Below are positions 61,843 to 64,000 of a stretch of DNA of 64,000 nt, piece after piece. The notes beneath the pieces were generated by a model. That model made no database searches. It was given only the letters and a program-made list of their open reading frames with translations, and was not told where the DNA came from. The position numbers and the translations under genes are program-made. The DNA comes from Enterococcus canis NBRC 100695 (lineage in GTDB: Bacteria; Bacillota; Bacilli; Lactobacillales; Enterococcaceae). The stretch spans positions 124,001 to 188,000 of the forward strand of contig NZ_BCQJ01000002.1 in assembly GCF_001544375.1 (NCBI RefSeq). Direction: 5' to 3'. The number at the start of each line of letters is the position of its first letter. The first letter of the stretch is position 1.

Positions 61843-62940
61843 TCACATTCCTTTCATCGCCGAGAGTGTCTTCAATAATGGTCCGACTTCGGCATCTGCT
61901 TGGTAGACTTGCAGCATTGGAAATTCGATAATGGTCAGAAAATCTTGCTTCACTAGCGTAGTTTCTCGCGGATATTGATTGCCACTTGCTTGTTCCTCCA
62001 GCCAACCTTCAATTTGGTCAAAGTACGCATCGCCATGTAAAGCGGTTGGAAATGGTGTCGTCTCTAACAGCGTGATAAATTGTTGCAATAACCGCGTCAA
62101 CTCGCTCTTATTGCCAACCAAAGCTTGGCTAACAATTGCAGCAGCTAAAAAATTCAGATAGTTGATGGGATTTAATGATGCCAGTTCAAATTGCATCGCT
62201 AGTTGTTCCCCCCGCTGCACAGTTGCTTTGGTCTTCACAGGATCAGGTCCCAAAATCTGTAAGTAGTTCGTTAAAAAGCTCATCATAATTGCTAATTCTT
62301 GGTAGATAGCACTTTGCATGACTGCCGTCGCCTTCACTGGATCTTGCTGCTGATAGGCCGCGGCAATTAGCGGTGCTGCCGGCATTTCAACTGGTGGCCA
62401 CTCACCCAAAAGAGCTAAAACACGTTCATTTTCGCCAGTAATCAAACTAATATAGCCCAAAAGTTTTTCGGCCTCCGCTACAATGCGCGGATCTTGACTC
62501 TGACGTATCACATGATCCAACAGTTGCTGGGCTTCTGATTGATAACCATTTTTTTCTTCATAAGGTAACTGATCCCCATGATTAAGTAAAAATAAACTCA
62601 TCTGAATTAAAAAAGGATAGCATGAATAATAACGCTTCACTAAGTTACGAAATCGAACTAAGGTCTCAGCTGGCGCCTTCTTTACATCCCCTTGCAGCGA
62701 ATGATAGATGCGCTGAATTTCATGTGTGGTTAGCTGCGGCTGATAGTTTAATAGCTCGTCAATCGTTTGATCAAAATAAGCCGCTAATAACGGTAATAAG
62801 GTAATATCCGGATAAGATTGACCGTTCTCCCACTTGGAAACAGAGGCCTTTGTCACTCCCACAAAGTCCGCTAATTCCTGCTGCGTAATTTTTTTCTCTT
62901 TACGTAAAAATGCTAAGGTTTCCCCAATATTTAGTAACAT
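61843..62940 (-). CDS. XRE regulator with large helical C-terminal domain
   Basis: A 365-residue regulator. The HTH ITQQELADFVGVTKASVSKWENGQ lies at about 18-41. The rest (about 75-365) is helical and TPR-like, with acidic/aromatic repeats (YQQQDPVKATAVMQSAIY; FQLASLNPINYLNFLAAA in similar style). The start is set by GAGGTGAG; a longer frame is rejected. First gene of the ABC operon, so it probably autoregulates and senses transport or envelope state. Ligand unknown. Confidence 0.85.
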   Translation of the reverse strand: MLLNIGETLAFLRKEKKITQQELADFVGVTKASVSKWENGQSYPDITLLPLLAAYFDQTIDELLNYQPQLTTHEIQRIYHSLQGDVKKAPAETLVRFRNLVKRYYSCYPFLIQMSLFLLNHGDQLPYEEKNGYQSEAQQLLDHVIRQSQDPRIVAEAEKLLGYISLITGENERVLALLGEWPPVEMPAAPLIAAAYQQQDPVKATAVMQSAIYQELAIMMSFLTNYLQILGPDPVKTKATVQRGEQLAMQFELASLNPINYLNFLAAAIVSQALVGNKSELTRLLQQFITLLETTPFPTALHGDAYFDQIEGWLEEQASGNQYPRETTLVKQDFLTIIEFPMLQVYQADAEVGPLLKTLSAMKGM

Positions 62941-63269
62941 GATCTCACCTCTTACATTTATTTTAACCCCATTGAGCGAGGGAAACAATGGAGCGGTTGT
63001 ATACTTACCGAACATTTAGTCAACCAACGCGATACTTGCGTATATTGTGCAACTATCAGCTTGCCATGGTAAAATAATAGAACTAGACGATTTATGAAAA
63101 GGGTCTTAGCTCAAAAACAACCCTGATTCTTGGCGGTATTTAGACTTTTTAGTCACCGTCAATGGGGACAGCTTGAATTGACAAGCGGACAACTAGCTAG
63201 TTCAACAGAAACATGTGAGTTAAAACGAAAAGATCGTGAGCAACAGACGCGCGGTGAAAGGCGGCTCTA
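62941..63269 (+). other. Unexplained region upstream of the DUF1801-like gene
   Basis: A TAAAAT -10-like box lies near 63070. About 190 bases of leader follow, containing a hairpin (CGGT...GACTTTTTAGTC...ACCG, near 63136-63162) and a GACAAGCGGACAACTAGC stretch. There is an open frame reading RQWGQLELTSGQLASSTET without a ribosome site. No known riboswitch is recognised. Confidence 0.35.
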
Positions 63270-63611
63270 ATGGAAGAACTATTTACAACTCTTAAACAAC
63301 TTATGGAAGACGAACTTGGCCAAGCCGGAACTCCTTATTCTGTGGGAAAATTTAGCGGCATTGGCTGGCTTTTCCCACCAGATGGTGATCCTTGGCTATC
63401 CCTTAAAGCCTATCCCAAAACTGTCAACATCTATCTTTTTCTTTTCTTCGATGGCAAACCCGTTGCCAGTCAATATACAGATGTATTCGGTAAAAGCAAC
63501 TTAGGCAAATCTTGTATCCGTATCCGGTCCCTAACCCCCGCTAAAGAAACTGCGTTACGGGAATTACTGCAAATCTCTAAAAGGAAATTTATTAAAAAAT
63601 ATGATTCATAG
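63270..63611 (+). CDS. Hypothetical protein, DUF1801-like
   Basis: A 113-residue soluble protein. The middle (DPWLSLKAYPKTVNIYLFLFFDG) and the end GKSCIRIRSL, GKSN loop and basic C-terminus resemble the DUF1801/iron-chaperone-like fold, but no motif is decisive. GAAAGGCGG precedes the ATG. It lies alone between two opposed units with a long leader. Function unknown. Confidence 0.6.
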   Translation: MEELFTTLKQLMEDELGQAGTPYSVGKFSGIGWLFPPDGDPWLSLKAYPKTVNIYLFLFFDGKPVASQYTDVFGKSNLGKSCIRIRSLTPAKETALRELLQISKRKFIKKYDS

Positions 63612-63626
63612 GATTTTACAAAAACT

Positions 63627-63675
63627 AAATCGCCGCAACTCTACGCTTACTGTAGGGTTGCGGCGATTGTTTTAT
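63627..63675. terminator. Bidirectional terminator
   Basis: A 12-base AATCGCCGCAAC/GTTGCGGCGATT stem with inner CTAC/GTAG pairs, T-run after. It separates the DUF1801-like and GH43 genes. Confidence 0.88.
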
Positions 63676-63719
63676 CTTTTAAATATTAAAATGTCGGATT
63701 TTCTTAGCTCGTACTCGAC

Positions 63720-64000
63720 TCAATCTGCGACTGGTTCACCAAAAATGGGGAAGCCTTCTTCATTCCATTTAAATTCTTGAACACGTGCATGGCGATCTGG
63801 ATTATTCAACGGATCCTCCATATCATTTTTCTTGGGTCTTGCATGATACACAATTAAATCTGTCTCGTTATCCTCTGCTTTAGTAAATGAGTTGTGTCCA
63901 GGACCGAACTGCTGATTCTCTTCAGAGCTTTGAAAAACGGGTACTTTACTTTTATGCCAAGAATAACCGTCTAATAAATCACTATCAGCTTCTGCCCACA
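63720..64000 (-). CDS. Glycoside hydrolase family 43-like protein, C-terminal end (5' part outside window)
   Basis: The visible 93 codons end at a TGA. FGPGHNSFTKAEDNETDLIV, YHARPKK, RHARVQEFKWNEEGFPIFG and the Pro after it are typical of the last blades of GH43 five-bladed propellers, such as alpha-L-arabinofuranosidases. The enzyme would release arabinose or xylose from plant polymers. The catalytic residues and any signal peptide are outside the window. Confidence 0.85.
   Translation of the reverse strand, partial: WAEADSDLLDGYSWHKSKVPVFQSSEENQQFGPGHNSFTKAEDNETDLIVYHARPKKNDMEDPLNNPDRHARVQEFKWNEEGFPIFGEPVAD

Overview
The window looks like a chromosomal segment of an Enterococcus or close relative (Lactobacillales). 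The evidence is Gram-positive style gene content with strong AGGAGG ribosome sites, a DUF1149 protein, an oadA-G-D-B decarboxylase set, a guanine riboswitch in front of xpt-pbuX, PurBox-like sites, cre-like sites, and many short enterococcal-type regulator/transporter modules. Species cannot be fixed from the sequence alone. I see no prophage, insertion sequence or CRISPR array. The content is mostly ordinary core and accessory metabolism, with many small regulated transport units.

Layout. 1-2.5 kb: a truncated multidrug ABC exporter divergent from an AraC regulator. 2.5-6.8 kb: GyrI-like protein, then the purine genes purE-purK-purB on the minus strand, with a consensus promoter and a PurBox pair, then a MarR regulator divergent from an FMN reductase. 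7.5-9.6 kb: xpt-pbuX under a guanine riboswitch. 9.7-12.3 kb: a TIM-barrel protein, two cell-wall enzymes (glucosaminidase and D,D-carboxypeptidase) and an unknown protein. 12.4-15.1 kb: a Gfo/Idh oxidoreductase and two divergent aromatic-acid-exporter paralogues. 15.2-18.3 kb: the Na+-pumping oxaloacetate decarboxylase operon oadA-oadG-BCCP-oadB. 18.6-20.6 kb: flotillin with its NfeD-like partner. 20.8-25 kb: a giant coiled-coil FtsX/MacB-type permease with its ATPase. 25-26.8 kb: a membrane-anchored nuclease coupled to a small partner, convergent to a MarR regulator with three GGTACC operators and a possible 34-residue small protein. 26.9-29.3 kb: nagA and gldA, divergent, with NagR-like and cre-like sites between them.

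29.3-38.9 kb: XRE-TPR regulator, small unknown genes, an AlaA-type aminotransferase, a three-gene ABC-2 transporter, a class-A-like serine hydrolase, a YxeA-like protein, a zinc-ribbon membrane protein with an unexplained long leader, an XRE regulator and tRNA-Leu(GAG). 39-46.2 kb: ydcF-like, sprT, tex, a PrpE-like phosphatase, and a MacA/MacB-type three-gene efflux operon. 46.3-54.2 kb: isochorismatase-family hydrolase, trhO, TetR, VOC, tcyP, DUF1149, HAD, a PFL/UPF0210 + ACT pair and a stand-alone EIIA-Glc. 54.3-64 kb: TetR/NmrA-type reductase module with paired operators, GNAT, DUF2200, a membrane protein, MarR/MFS efflux module, an XRE-controlled four-gene ABC operon, a DUF1801-like protein and the 3' end of a GH43 glycosidase.

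Themes. Many units follow one plan: a local regulator (MarR, TetR, XRE) next to an exporter or reductase, with palindromic operators placed on near-consensus promoters. A dispersed hairpin repeat of at least three copies (about 18.5, 29.4 and 31.0 kb) sits between operons and supplies terminators. The best candidates for undescribed biology are the nuclease/partner pair (25.1-26.1 kb), the unexplained leaders (37.6 and 63.1 kb), the small ORF behind the 26.2 kb MarR gene, and the XRE-PLDc_N-ABC operon (59.9-62.9 kb).
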